Below are positions 1-8,651 of a stretch of 64,000 bases of DNA, piece by piece; within the stretch, counting starts at the first letter, position 1, and every line of letters begins with the position of its first letter. Both the position numbers and the translations under genes were made by a program. The notes beneath the pieces are model-generated. The model was given only the letters and a program-made list of their open reading frames with translations. It had not been told where the DNA came from and did not search any database. Source of the stretch: Spongiivirga sp046524175 (GTDB lineage Bacteria > Bacteroidota > Bacteroidia > Flavobacteriales > Flavobacteriaceae); the NCBI RefSeq assembly GCF_046524175.1, contig NZ_JBEFZF010000002.1, forward strand, positions 620,001-684,000, given 5' to 3'.

Positions 1-105
1 CTGGAGAAAGCGATTATTTTATTAGTGTCTATTTTGATTTGGACCCTTCTTTTAAAAAGGTATAATGCATCAAAACACAAAATAACCAAAGACCCATACA
101 AATAA
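1..105 (+). CDS. 3' end of a membrane protein (partial)
   Basis: An open frame runs from the window edge to a TAA at 103-105 and gives the last 34 residues of a protein. A hydrophobic stretch rich in Leu and Ile forms a likely transmembrane helix, followed by a short Lys-rich tail, which suggests a cytoplasmic C terminus. The next gene starts 9 nt downstream on the same strand, so the two may be cotranscribed. The family cannot be named from this fragment. Confidence 0.6.
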   Translation: MEKAIILLVSILIWTLLLKRYNASKHKITKDPYK

Positions 106-113
106 TTTAAATT

Positions 114-935
114 ATGAAGTCATTTATGATAATAGTGATTCTCCTTCTTGTCTTGTCGTGTGAATCAGACACATCAAACGATTCAAATAGCTCTAATTTC
201 ACGCATACTGATTATGAGGTGCTTTTTGAAAATGATCCTAATGGTATTACATTATTTTTTACTGGAGTTAACTATAAGGGTAGCGATTTCGATAAAGAGA
301 TAGGAAGGTATCGGTTTGATGCTATTCGTGTCATAAATAAGATTTTTGAAACGCCTCCTTTTTCAGAATATAAGGAGAATTATAATGCCATCATACTTTA
401 TCTTGATCCTGAGCCGGATCAAGATTCGTTTGAAACCAGTCCTGAACAAATGGTGCGTTCTTTGTTTCCTAATTTTAAAGAAACTGACATTATACTAATT
501 TCAACAAAAAACGCTTCCCGTAATCAAGGTACCGCTGGTGCTGTAGATGCGGCTTTTCCCAATAATAATATGTGGATTATGATTCATGAAGTAGGTCATG
601 TTGCGGGAAAACTCGGTGAAGAATATCGTGTTCCTTGTAACTTTTTGGAGGACACCTCTACAACGGCAAATTTAGATATCACAAATGATGAACAACTAGT
701 AAAATGGAAGCATTTTATCAACCTTCCGGGTTATAATGAAATAGGTGTTTTTAAAAGAAGTTGTGGAACGCCTTACGCTGCTTGGAAACCATCTAGAAAC
801 TGCATAATGGATGAAGGAGCTAAATTTTGTGCAGTTTGTAGGGAAGCAATAGTCAAAAATATTATGATTGCTACAAATCGTCCTTATGACTTTGAAGATT
901 TTCTTGAAATGGACCTAAAAAATACCAACCGATGA
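114..935 (+). CDS. M64-type zinc metalloprotease lipoprotein
   Basis: The 273-residue protein begins with a lipoprotein signal (lipobox LVLSC, Cys16) and should be anchored in the envelope. HEVGH at 158-162, followed by GEEY at 168-171, matches the HExxH zinc signature and following acidic pair of peptidase family M64, the IgA-peptidase family of Bacteroidetes. The C-terminal part has the family's Cys pattern: C230-IMDEG, then C239-x-x-C242-RE. From the family it is expected to be a zinc endopeptidase; the substrate is unknown. It is shorter than typical M64 proteins, which usually carry extra N- and C-terminal domains. It follows a partial membrane-protein gene by 9 nt. Confidence 0.8.
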   Translation: MKSFMIIVILLLVLSCESDTSNDSNSSNFTHTDYEVLFENDPNGITLFFTGVNYKGSDFDKEIGRYRFDAIRVINKIFETPPFSEYKENYNAIILYLDPEPDQDSFETSPEQMVRSLFPNFKETDIILISTKNASRNQGTAGAVDAAFPNNNMWIMIHEVGHVAGKLGEEYRVPCNFLEDTSTTANLDITNDEQLVKWKHFINLPGYNEIGVFKRSCGTPYAAWKPSRNCIMDEGAKFCAVCREAIVKNIMIATNRPYDFEDFLEMDLKNTNR

Positions 936-1688
936 TTAGATAAGTTTAAGTCTGAATAAGACTAGTCCAACTATAAAAAATATCAGATTAAAAACTACCA
1001 AATAAAGCATAATAAATAAAATTGATTTGATAATTCTATTCTTTAAGGATGTTTTGAACAGATTAAAAAGAACGTATAAAGAATAGACCAAAATAAAAAA
1101 TGTTAGCAATAAACCAACACTTGAAAACACAGTTGGTGCAATAATTAGAATTAGAAAGTTAATGGGAAAAGTAAGAATACTATATTCACATTGAGTATAA
1201 GTGAATAAGATAAAATGCTCACTAAAATTATAGTGATTTCTCCTAAAGATTAAATACGATATTCCAGCCAATATTGGAATTTGAATAGCAAATAATAACG
1301 GTTGATAATCAAAGGATAATTCCATAATTCTCCTACTAATCTCACTTCCAGCTTCTCCATTAAAACTTGTAAATTTTATAGTATCAATAAAAAAGTTTCG
1401 AATAATTAATATTTGCAAACCGGATATTGATAATGCTAATGCGAAATAGTTAAAAGGATTTAGGTATCGTTTTCTATTACCATTTACATAACCATCTATA
1501 ACCTTCGCTGGTTTAGCCAATAAATCTAGAAAAGTTTTAAAAAATTTGTTGTCGAAATTAAAGAATTGGTACAAACTTGCAATGAATAAGTCCCTTATGT
1601 TTAGTCTTTGACTAACAATTTTATTACCACAAACTCTACAATACTTGTCGGTTTTATCTATGGTACTTCCACAGTTTATGCAAGTCAT
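936..1688 (-). CDS. DUF3667 membrane protein with zinc ribbon
   Basis: This 250-residue protein has an N-terminal zinc ribbon (C3xxC6 and C17xxC20) and then the conserved DUF3667 segment ending near NPFNYF. Several hydrophobic helices fill the C-terminal two thirds. The frame is open up to a TTG at 1751, but the ATG at 1686-1688 puts the ribbon at the N terminus as is usual for the family, so I chose it. The function of DUF3667 is unknown; the architecture suggests an inner-membrane protein with a cytoplasmic metal-binding head. Its stop directly abuts the end of the convergent protease gene. Confidence 0.8.
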   Translation of the reverse strand: MTCINCGSTIDKTDKYCRVCGNKIVSQRLNIRDLFIASLYQFFNFDNKFFKTFLDLLAKPAKVIDGYVNGNRKRYLNPFNYFALALSISGLQILIIRNFFIDTIKFTSFNGEAGSEISRRIMELSFDYQPLLFAIQIPILAGISYLIFRRNHYNFSEHFILFTYTQCEYSILTFPINFLILIIAPTVFSSVGLLLTFFILVYSLYVLFNLFKTSLKNRIIKSILFIMLYLVVFNLIFFIVGLVLFRLKLI

Positions 1689-1829
1689 AAATTTTATTTG
1701 TGAAGTAATTGTATTTGCGCTACCATATGTTAAATGTACAGAATCATTCAACTAATTTCAAGTATTTAAATTAATTGAAAAATTTGCTGACAAGCTACAA
1801 ACGAAATTCATCCTAGTTTACTTTAACCA

Positions 1830-2534
1830 TTAGTTTGAATCCTCTTTCGATACTTCAGCATTAGCAGACTCTGTGTATAGTTCACGAAGTGCTTTCATAT
1901 CTTGATTTAGATCTTCACCTAAGTTTTCCAATGCGCTTTCAATTAAAAAAAGATGATTGTTCTTACTAATATTAATTAAAAAGATATTGTGATAAAAGCT
2001 ACCTGCCGTTTTATGGTAATCGTTTAGCACCGCTGTGTTTTTGTTGTTTCTGGCAAGCTCATAGGGAACCTTAATAAAGTCCTCCATTCTCTTATTAAAT
2101 ACAGCTTGCTCCCTATAATATTCTTCAATGTATTTTACAGTATTAAAATCAAGCCTGTTTACGTATCCCGCCGTTTTAAAGGCTTGCCAAGTAGCGTTTT
2201 TCGGAGTATAGACGCTAAAGCTAGTGTAGTTGAACCCAAGACCAAACTCCTTTTTAAAATCCCATTTACTAATAGTATAAGGAGGGTAGCCCTGATCGCT
2301 TGAAATTCGATTGTAAAAGGGTCGCCAATACAGTACTTCGCTTTGTACCATGGCGTAGTAGTTGTATTCTAATTCTTCAATAAGATCTTCTTTTGCGGTT
2401 TCAAAAGCAGTATTACTTTGTATGCGATCTCTTAGACTAAGAACCGATGATACAATAATCAGTAAACAAGCTAGCCAGACTATGACCTCTAGTACTTTTC
2501 TACGATTGGATGTCCTCCCGATTTTTAGGCTCAC
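1830..2534 (-). CDS. Single-pass membrane protein of unknown function
   Basis: The 234-residue protein has a short basic N terminus, one transmembrane helix at about 15-35, and a long charged region rich in Tyr, Asn and Glu that is probably periplasmic and helical. I do not recognise the family. It is transcribed in the same direction as the suf operon upstream but lies behind the suf terminator at 2591-2626, so it probably has its own promoter. The ATG at 2532-2534 is used because the membrane segment follows at once. Confidence 0.6.
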   Translation of the reverse strand: MSLKIGRTSNRRKVLEVIVWLACLLIIVSSVLSLRDRIQSNTAFETAKEDLIEELEYNYYAMVQSEVLYWRPFYNRISSDQGYPPYTISKWDFKKEFGLGFNYTSFSVYTPKNATWQAFKTAGYVNRLDFNTVKYIEEYYREQAVFNKRMEDFIKVPYELARNNKNTAVLNDYHKTAGSFYHNIFLINISKNNHLFLIESALENLGEDLNQDMKALRELYTESANAEVSKEDSN

Positions 2535-2590
2535 TTTTTATTAGGTTAATAAGTTTCAAATATAATGACTAGGGTACAATAAAATGGCAT

Positions 2591-2626
2591 AAAAAAACCT
2601 GTCAAATTACTAAAGATGACAGGTTT
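2591..2626 (-). terminator. Intrinsic terminator of the suf operon
   Basis: Perfect 10-bp inverted repeat (AAACCTGTCA at 2595-2604 with TGACAGGTTT at 2617-2626) followed on the minus strand by seven T residues. It lies about 20 nt after the sufD stop, so the operon ends with sufD. Confidence 0.85.
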
Positions 2627-2647
2627 ATCTTGTATCATTCGTTTTTC

Positions 2648-3961
2648 TTATAAATCAAACCCAATATTTACACCTAGTTTGTTAGCTATAAGTTTAGTTA
2701 TACGAGATTTTAGCTGTGGTATTTTTACGCTCTCTAGTACATTGTTTGAGAATGCATACATCAACAATGCGCGCGCTTCTTTCTCTGGAATACCTCGGGT
2801 TTTCATGTAAAACAATGCACTTTCATCAAGCTGACCGATCGTACAACCATGAGAACATTTTACATCATCTGCAAAAATTTCTAGCTGAGGTTTTGTGTTA
2901 ATCGATGCTTTATCATCAATAAGTATGTTGTTATTTGCCTGAAATGCATTTGTTTTTTGTGCTTCTTTTTCAACAATGACTTTACCATTAAAAACACCAG
3001 TAGAGCGATCACCAAAAATACCTTTGTAGTCTTGATGACTTTCGCAATTAGGTTCTATGTGATGTACTAGTGTGTTATGGTCAACGTGTTGCTTACCTTC
3101 AATGATAGTGACGCCTTTTAAAGTAGAATCAATATGTTCACCTTTTTGATAGAAGTTAAGATTATTACGTGTTAAATTACCACCAAAAGCAAATGTATGG
3201 ACCGAACAGTTACTCTCACGTTGCTGCTCTATAAAAGTATTATCTATTAATGATGCATTATCGCGATCGTTCTGAATTTTGTAGTAGTCTACAATGGCAC
3301 GTTTATCTGCAAAGATCTCAGTTACTGAATTTGTTAAGACAGGATTGTCAGTAAGGCTTTGGTGTCTCTCGATAATCTGTACCTGCGAATTTTCTTCGAC
3401 TACGATCAGATTTCTTGGCTGCAGCATCAAAGAAGATTCGTTGCCTGTTGAAAAGAAAATGATTTCAATAGGTTTGTTCGCCAATTTATTCTTCGGAATA
3501 TAGATGTAGGCTCCTTCTTTTGTAAAAGCGGTATTTAGTGATGATAAGCCATCTTTTTCCGCAATTTTATCAAAATAATTATCAATAACGGGTCTATACA
3601 TGTCTTTAGTCAGCGCAGAAGACATTAAGCATACATCAATACCGTCATGTGTGGTCTCCGATAAATGAGATGAGTAAATACCATCAACAAACACCACTTT
3701 ATAAGTATCTATATCGTGTAGAAAATAACGCTTTACATCAGCATATGCTACCGCAGAATCCTTTTTAGGAAATACGCTGTAATCATGTTTCAACAAGCTG
3801 TTTAACGAAGTATATTTCCAAGCCTCTTGCTTTTTACTTGGAAACCCTTCTTCTTCAAAACGCTTCATCGCCTCGGCACGAACATTATGCACAGGTGCAT
3901 CGACATCAATTTGATTTTCGAATGCAATGAATGACGATACTAATTTATCTTTTAAACTCAT
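2648..3961 (-). CDS. sufD: Fe-S cluster assembly protein SufD
   Basis: This 437-residue protein is the SufD subunit of the SufBC2D scaffold, which builds Fe-S clusters in the cytoplasm. It has the long beta-helix core of the SufB/SufD family and the conserved C-terminal motif with C369, H371 and C373 (KCSHGC), followed by a helical tail containing TRGIPEKEA. Length is normal. It is the last gene of the leftward suf operon, separated from sufC by a four-helix-bundle gene, and a terminator follows. No cysteine desulfurase gene (sufS) follows, although that order is common in flavobacteria. Confidence 0.95.
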   Translation of the reverse strand: MSLKDKLVSSFIAFENQIDVDAPVHNVRAEAMKRFEEEGFPSKKQEAWKYTSLNSLLKHDYSVFPKKDSAVAYADVKRYFLHDIDTYKVVFVDGIYSSHLSETTHDGIDVCLMSSALTKDMYRPVIDNYFDKIAEKDGLSSLNTAFTKEGAYIYIPKNKLANKPIEIIFFSTGNESSLMLQPRNLIVVEENSQVQIIERHQSLTDNPVLTNSVTEIFADKRAIVDYYKIQNDRDNASLIDNTFIEQQRESNCSVHTFAFGGNLTRNNLNFYQKGEHIDSTLKGVTIIEGKQHVDHNTLVHHIEPNCESHQDYKGIFGDRSTGVFNGKVIVEKEAQKTNAFQANNNILIDDKASINTKPQLEIFADDVKCSHGCTIGQLDESALFYMKTRGIPEKEARALLMYAFSNNVLESVKIPQLKSRITKLIANKLGVNIGFDL

Positions 3962-3970
3962 TATTAGTTT

Positions 3971-4022
3971 TTTGTTTTAGGTTTATAGTTTCGCGTTACC
4001 CTTTAAACTTTAAACCTTTAAA
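3971..4022. repeat. Heptamer-phased repeats on the sufD side of the four-helix-bundle gene
   Basis: From 3971 the sequence reads as consecutive 7-mers that mostly end in TTT or TTA, including TAGGTTT, ATAGTTT and AACTTTA. CTTTAAA occurs at 4001-4007, 4008-4014 and 4016-4022. The 11-mer GTTTATAGTTT at 3981-3991 is an inverted copy, with one mismatch, of 4395-4405 on the other side of the gene. Confidence 0.6.
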
Positions 4023-4388
4023 TTCTTCCTTGTTTAGATAGGATATAAACGCGGAAATTCTTTTGCTCAAGGTTTCCAAATCTTTAACAAACTCATTTAG
4101 TTGTTCTTCTTGAATGTAACCAGAGTCAAAAACTCTGTAACATTGAGAACGAGTTTCGCCAGCCGAACCTTTTGCCATTGATAAAAACTGCCTGAATTCT
4201 TTATTTCCGTCTCTATCAAATCCTTCCGCGATATTATCCATAACTGAACCAATTGAGCCTTTAATTTGATCCCGAAGTTTAAAATCTGTTTTAAGCTCCG
4301 TAGTTTGAGATATAGAAATGATAATTTTAGAAATTCTCCGAGCTTCTTGCCAGATTTCTAAATCTTCAAATTTCCTTATCGTTGCCAT
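3996..4388 (-). CDS. Four-helix bundle protein (S23 family) inserted in the suf operon
   Basis: The 130-residue protein belongs to the four-helix-bundle / 23S rRNA intervening-sequence (S23) family. It shows the typical start F-x-D-L-x-I-W-x-x-A, the central block DNIAEGF, and the SAGETRSQ segment. Its biochemical role is not established; homologues occur singly and scattered in Bacteroidetes genomes. It sits between sufC and sufD and has no known part in Fe-S assembly. Heptamer-phased repeats flank it on both sides, and its last codons (ending FKG) run into one of them, which points to insertion as a unit. Confidence 0.9.
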   Translation of the reverse strand: MATIRKFEDLEIWQEARRISKIIISISQTTELKTDFKLRDQIKGSIGSVMDNIAEGFDRDGNKEFRQFLSMAKGSAGETRSQCYRVFDSGYIQEEQLNEFVKDLETLSKRISAFISYLNKEEFKGLKFKG

Positions 4389-4423
4389 AACTTAAAACTA
4401 CAAACATTGAACTGCAAACCGAC
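4389..4423. repeat. Array of five AACNNNN heptamers
   Basis: The 35 nt between the start codon of the four-helix-bundle gene and the sufC stop codon divide exactly into five heptamers: AACTTAA, AACTACA, AACATTG, AACTGCA and AACCGAC. The phase is perfect and the gap holds nothing else. Similar 35-nt arrays lie at 39485-39519 and 41550-41584. Confidence 0.7.
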
Positions 4424-5176
4424 CTAGGCGCTAACTTCTTCTTTGATCCAATCATACCCTTTTTCTTCTAGTTCAAGGGCTAATTCTTTCGTGCCAGATT
4501 TTACGATTTTTCCATTGTACAAAACATGTACAAAATCGGGGACTATATATTCTAACAGTCGCTGGTAGTGGGTAATTACTACTACAGCGTTATCCTTACT
4601 TTTTAACTTATTTACCCCATTGGCAACAATACGCAAGGCATCAATATCCAGTCCAGAATCTGTCTCATCAAGAATGGCCAACTTGGGCTCTAACATAGCC
4701 ATTTGAAAGATTTCATTTCGTTTTTTCTCACCACCAGAAAACCCTTCATTAAGCGATCGTGATAAAAATTTGCGATCAATCTCTAATAACTCTGATTTTT
4801 CACGAATCATCTTCAACATATCTTTTGCAGGCATTTCTTCCTGACCTCGAGCTTTACGAGTTTCGTTTATTGCAGTTTTCAAAAAGTTAGTTACTGTAAC
4901 TCCGGGAATTTCTACCGGATATTGAAATGACATGAAAATGCCTTTGTGAGCACGTTCATCAGCTTCTAATTCTCCAATATCTTCTCCTTCAAGAAATATG
5001 TCACCCTCAGTAACTTCATATTCTTCTTTTCCAGCAATAACAGAAGATAGTGTGCTTTTTCCTGAACCGTTAGGTCCCATAATGGCGTGTACTTCTCCTG
5101 GTTTTACCTCTAGGTCAATTCCTCTTAATATTTCCTTGTCTTCTACACTAGCGTGTAAGTTTTTTATAGATAACAT
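4424..5176 (-). CDS. sufC: Fe-S cluster assembly ATPase SufC
   Basis: The 250-residue ABC-type ATPase powers the SufBCD scaffold. The Walker A motif GPNGSGKST is at 34-42, the signature FSGGEKKRNE lies in the second half, and the Walker B motif (LAILDETDSGLD) is present. The frame is open to a GTG at 5224, but the ATG at 5174-5176 gives the usual N terminus starting MLSIKNL. sufB lies just upstream and an inserted four-helix-bundle gene just downstream. It is cytoplasmic and has no transmembrane partner. Confidence 0.95.
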   Translation of the reverse strand: MLSIKNLHASVEDKEILRGIDLEVKPGEVHAIMGPNGSGKSTLSSVIAGKEEYEVTEGDIFLEGEDIGELEADERAHKGIFMSFQYPVEIPGVTVTNFLKTAINETRKARGQEEMPAKDMLKMIREKSELLEIDRKFLSRSLNEGFSGGEKKRNEIFQMAMLEPKLAILDETDSGLDIDALRIVANGVNKLKSKDNAVVVITHYQRLLEYIVPDFVHVLYNGKIVKSGTKELALELEEKGYDWIKEEVSA

Positions 5177-5229
5177 CGTAGTTGATTGTACGTTTTCGTT
5201 AATATTTTTTAAACTGTTGTGCACATTGA

Positions 5230-6678
5230 TTAGCCAACTGATCCTTCCAAACTTATTTCTAATAATTTTTGTGCCTCTACAGCAAACTCCATAGGAAGTT
5301 TGTTCAACACTTCTTTACTAAAACCGTTTACGATCAACGCAATTGCCTTTTCAGTGTCAATACCTCGTTGGTTGCAGTAGAAAATCTGATCTTCACCAAT
5401 TTTACTGGTTGTAGCCTCATGCTCAATTTGAGCAGTTTTATTTTTCGCTTCTATATAAGGAAAAGTGTGAGCACCACATTTGTTGCCCATTAGCAAGCTA
5501 TCACATTGCGAGAAATTACGCGCATTTTCGGCACGACTGTTTATTTGAACTAAACCGCGGTAACTGTTTTGAGATTGTCCTGCAGAAATACCTTTTGAGA
5601 TGATTGTACTCTTTGTATTTTTTCCTAGGTGAATCATTTTGGTTCCCGTATCGGCTTGTTGAAAATTATTGGTTACAGCAATTGAATAGAATTCTCCTAC
5701 TGAATTATCTCCCTTTAAAATACAAGAAGGATATTTCCAGGTAACGGCACTTCCTGTTTCTACTTGTGTCCAACTTATTTTTGAATTTTTTTCGCAAAGG
5801 CCTCGTTTGGTAACAAAGTTATAAACTCCACCTTTTCCTTCTGCGTTTCCTGGATACCAGTTTTGTACCGTACTATATTTTATCTCAGCGTCCTCAAGAG
5901 CTATTAGCTCTACGACAGCCGCATGTAGCTGATTTTCATCACGGGATGGAGCGGTACAACCTTCAAGATAACTTACGTAACTTCCTTCATCGGCAATTAC
6001 CAATGTTCTTTCAAATTGACCTGTGCCAGCTTGGTTGATTCTAAAATAGGTAGAGAGTTCCATAGGGCAACGAACCCCTTTTGGAATGTAACAGAAAGAA
6101 CCGTCACTAAAAACAGCAGAGTTTAAAGCAGCATAAAAATTGTCTTTTTGAGGGACTACCGTTCCTAAATGCTTCTTTACCAGTTCAGGATGTTCTTGTA
6201 TCGCTTCAGAGATTGAACAAAAGATAATACCTTTCTCCGCTAATGTCTTTTTAAATGTGGTAGCAACAGAAACTGAGTCCATTACAATATCAACAGCGAC
6301 TCCTGCTAATTTCTTTTGCTCATCTATTGAAATACCTAACTTTTTAAACGTATCCAATAACTCTGGATCAACTTCATCTAAGCTTTCATACTTTGGTTTG
6401 CTGTTAGGAGCAGAGTAGTAAGAGATATCCTGAAAATTGGGCTTTTCATAATTTACATTTGCCCAGTCCGGTTCTTCCATTTCTTTCCAAACCTTAAAGG
6501 CTTCAAGTCTCCATTCAGTCATCCATTCAGGCTCTTCTTTTTTCTTAGAAATAGCCCTTACAATATCTTCGTTTAACCCGACAGGAAACGTGTCAGATTC
6601 TATATCAGTATAAAATCCGTACTCGTATTCTTTAGTGGCTAAATCTTTCTCTAAATCTTCTTCAGTATACTTGCTCAT
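5230..6678 (-). CDS. sufB: Fe-S cluster assembly protein SufB
   Basis: The 482-residue protein is the SufB scaffold subunit on which new Fe-S clusters form. Conserved SufB features include SYLEGCTAP, GNKCGAHTF with C401 as the likely cluster or sulfur-accepting cysteine, the QIEHEA segment, and C435 in the FYCNQRGI block. It is transcribed with the HesB-type carrier upstream and sufC downstream. Length is normal and no damage is visible. Confidence 0.95.
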   Translation of the reverse strand: MSKYTEEDLEKDLATKEYEYGFYTDIESDTFPVGLNEDIVRAISKKKEEPEWMTEWRLEAFKVWKEMEEPDWANVNYEKPNFQDISYYSAPNSKPKYESLDEVDPELLDTFKKLGISIDEQKKLAGVAVDIVMDSVSVATTFKKTLAEKGIIFCSISEAIQEHPELVKKHLGTVVPQKDNFYAALNSAVFSDGSFCYIPKGVRCPMELSTYFRINQAGTGQFERTLVIADEGSYVSYLEGCTAPSRDENQLHAAVVELIALEDAEIKYSTVQNWYPGNAEGKGGVYNFVTKRGLCEKNSKISWTQVETGSAVTWKYPSCILKGDNSVGEFYSIAVTNNFQQADTGTKMIHLGKNTKSTIISKGISAGQSQNSYRGLVQINSRAENARNFSQCDSLLMGNKCGAHTFPYIEAKNKTAQIEHEATTSKIGEDQIFYCNQRGIDTEKAIALIVNGFSKEVLNKLPMEFAVEAQKLLEISLEGSVG

Positions 6679-6719
6679 AATAGCAACATTAAAAAGTTAT
6701 CAAGTTAAAAGTATTTGGT

Positions 6720-7049
6720 TTATAAGGAGAAACTCTCACCACAACCGCAAGTTCTTTGAGCATTTGGATTGTTAAAAACAAATCCGGAACCATTTAATCC
6801 ACCGGAATATTCAAGCGTGGTACCCACCAAATACAAAAAGCTTTTTTTGTCGACAATGATACGTACCTCATTATCTTCAAAAACCTTATCACCTTCTTGT
6901 TGTTCTTTATCAAATTTTAGGTCGTAAGACAGACCAGAGCAACCACCACTTTTTACACCAACTCTTACATAGTCAGTAGCGCTATCAAATCCGTCGTCAG
7001 TCATCAATTCGACAACTTTTTTACGAGCGTTTTCAGAAACTTTAATCAT
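6720..7049 (-). CDS. HesB/IscA-family Fe-S carrier (SufA-like)
   Basis: The 109-residue A-type carrier has the three invariant cysteines of the family: C37 in SGGCSGLSY and C101/C103 in the terminal CGCG. Family members receive Fe-S clusters from the SufBCD scaffold and pass them to target proteins. It is the first gene of the suf operon, with a promoter -7 box about 30 nt upstream of its ATG. Position suggests SufA function, although iscA-type naming is equally possible from sequence. Confidence 0.92.
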   Translation of the reverse strand: MIKVSENARKKVVELMTDDGFDSATDYVRVGVKSGGCSGLSYDLKFDKEQQEGDKVFEDNEVRIIVDKKSFLYLVGTTLEYSGGLNGSGFVFNNPNAQRTCGCGESFSL

Positions 7050-7077
7050 ATTAATCTAGATTATTTCTAAATAAGTG

Positions 7078-7085
7078 CAAATATA
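7078..7085 (-). promoter_or_regulatory. -7 box of the suf operon promoter
   Basis: The minus strand reads TATATTTG, a match to the Bacteroidetes -7 consensus TAnnTTTG, 29 nt from the first suf start codon. No good -33 TTTG is visible at the usual spacing. Confidence 0.55.
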
Positions 7086-7294
7086 CACTATAAGTAGGAT
7101 TGTTTAAAGATTCCTAACATTTATATAACACATAAAATAATAGGTTTTATTTATGGCTTAGTAATAAGGTTTGTAATGGAGTGTACTAATGAATTTAATT
7201 GGAAAGAGCACTTCAGCAACATTACTTTATTAAGTGCTTACCTTAACCTTGAATTACATGTAAGTATGGAATTCAAAATTTAAATACTGCGCTA

Positions 7295-8650
7295 TCATTT
7301 AATTTTTGCAATGAGAACATCTTTTTTCCCTTTGTTAGTCATTATATCTTGGTCGGTGCTTTCGGTATCGCCAACAGCAATGATTTTTCCGTCAGAGGTT
7401 GCTGTAACTCCGTAGGCAAAGTCTAAGCCGCTGCCGCCAATATTTAGTTCATGAAGTAAGTTACCGTTTTGATCGATTTTGAGAATCCAAAAGTCATTTT
7501 CCCCTTTGTTTGAGCTTAGATCATTATCGGTACTTTTACTGTTTCCAGCAATTACAAAGCCTTTATCTAAACTCGCTGCTATGGACCATGCTGCTTCAAA
7601 ATCAGTCCCGCCATAGGTTTTTTGCCATACCATATTGCCGGTATCATTGATTTTGATTACCCAAAAATCAGACTCACCATTACTATTGGTTACATCACCA
7701 TCGGTGCTAATAGTTTGACCGGCGATTACATAGCCATTATCGTGAGTTTTTGCCGCTCCGTAAGCAATATCGAGCCCTGAACCGCCGTAGGTCTCTTGCC
7801 AAGCCATTTCGCCTTGAGCATTGATCTTAACCACCCAAAAATCATAGCTTCCGTTAGTGTTTGTAATATCAAAGTCATCACTTTCAGTAAATCCAACTAA
7901 AACAAAACCGCCGTCTTCGGCTTGTAATACCTTATGAATTCTATCATTGTTGGTACCACCAAAATACCTGCGCCATTGTAAGTTGCCATTGCTATCTAGC
8001 TTTTGCCCCCAAAATTCTCCAACACCATGACTAGTACTAATGCCTTTTTTTCCGGTATTTCCTTCGCCATTGCTTTCTGTTACATCTAAAAACCCTCCTA
8101 AAAAATAACCGCCATCATCAGTTTGAAGAATGGAGTATAGGTGATCATGCCCGGAAAAACCAAAGCTTTTTTCCCACTGAACTGTGCCGGTAGCATCTAA
8201 TTTCAAAATCCAATTATCGTGTTGCCCTTCATTATTGCTTGCGTCACCATCACTACTTTTACTGTAACCGGCAATGGCATAACCTCCATCCATGGTTTGG
8301 ATGATGTCGCGACCGCGGTCGTCATCACTACCACCGTAGGTGTTTTGCCACTCCATATTCCCTTCACCATCTAATTTTAGTAGCCAGAAATCATTTACAG
8401 GAGTACTTTTCCCCATAACATCTCCATCTAAACTTTTAGTGAAACCCAAAACGGCGAGGCCACCATCGCTAGTTTCAATTACTGCATGTGCTGTTTCTTC
8501 GTCGCTACCGCCATATGTTTTCAGCCAATCGACTTCGCCTAATAGGGGCTCGGTTACAATACCATTATTATCTGATTGCTCGCTGTCCTCACAGCTAGTT
8601 AGTAAGACAAAAAGTAGCACAAAAAGACTTATTTTTCTTAAAGACTGCAT
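7295..8650 (-). CDS. Seven-bladed repeat lipoprotein (probable beta-propeller)
   Basis: The 451-residue lipoprotein (lipobox near LLTSC) is built of seven repeats of about 60 residues. Each has a TYGGS-like start, a T-x-DGG core, a DGDV loop, and a W-x-x-K-L-D strand ending in W. Such repeats usually fold into a beta-propeller, so an outer-surface binding or scaffolding role is likely; no catalytic motif is visible. The frame is open to 8785, but the ATG at 8648-8650 begins the signal peptide and lies 1 nt after the stop of the upstream gene, indicating translational coupling with that LVIVD-type protein. Confidence 0.8.
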   Translation of the reverse strand: MQSLRKISLFVLLFVLLTSCEDSEQSDNNGIVTEPLLGEVDWLKTYGGSDEETAHAVIETSDGGLAVLGFTKSLDGDVMGKSTPVNDFWLLKLDGEGNMEWQNTYGGSDDDRGRDIIQTMDGGYAIAGYSKSSDGDASNNEGQHDNWILKLDATGTVQWEKSFGFSGHDHLYSILQTDDGGYFLGGFLDVTESNGEGNTGKKGISTSHGVGEFWGQKLDSNGNLQWRRYFGGTNNDRIHKVLQAEDGGFVLVGFTESDDFDITNTNGSYDFWVVKINAQGEMAWQETYGGSGLDIAYGAAKTHDNGYVIAGQTISTDGDVTNSNGESDFWVIKINDTGNMVWQKTYGGTDFEAAWSIAASLDKGFVIAGNSKSTDNDLSSNKGENDFWILKIDQNGNLLHELNIGGSGLDFAYGVTATSDGKIIAVGDTESTDQDIMTNKGKKDVLIAKIK

Positions 8651-8651
8651 A

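Noticed and set aside
7176..7283. 35-codon open frame downstream of the suf promoter region
   Set aside because: Starts with ATG and is long enough to notice, but its codon use and composition look random and no family resemblance is visible.
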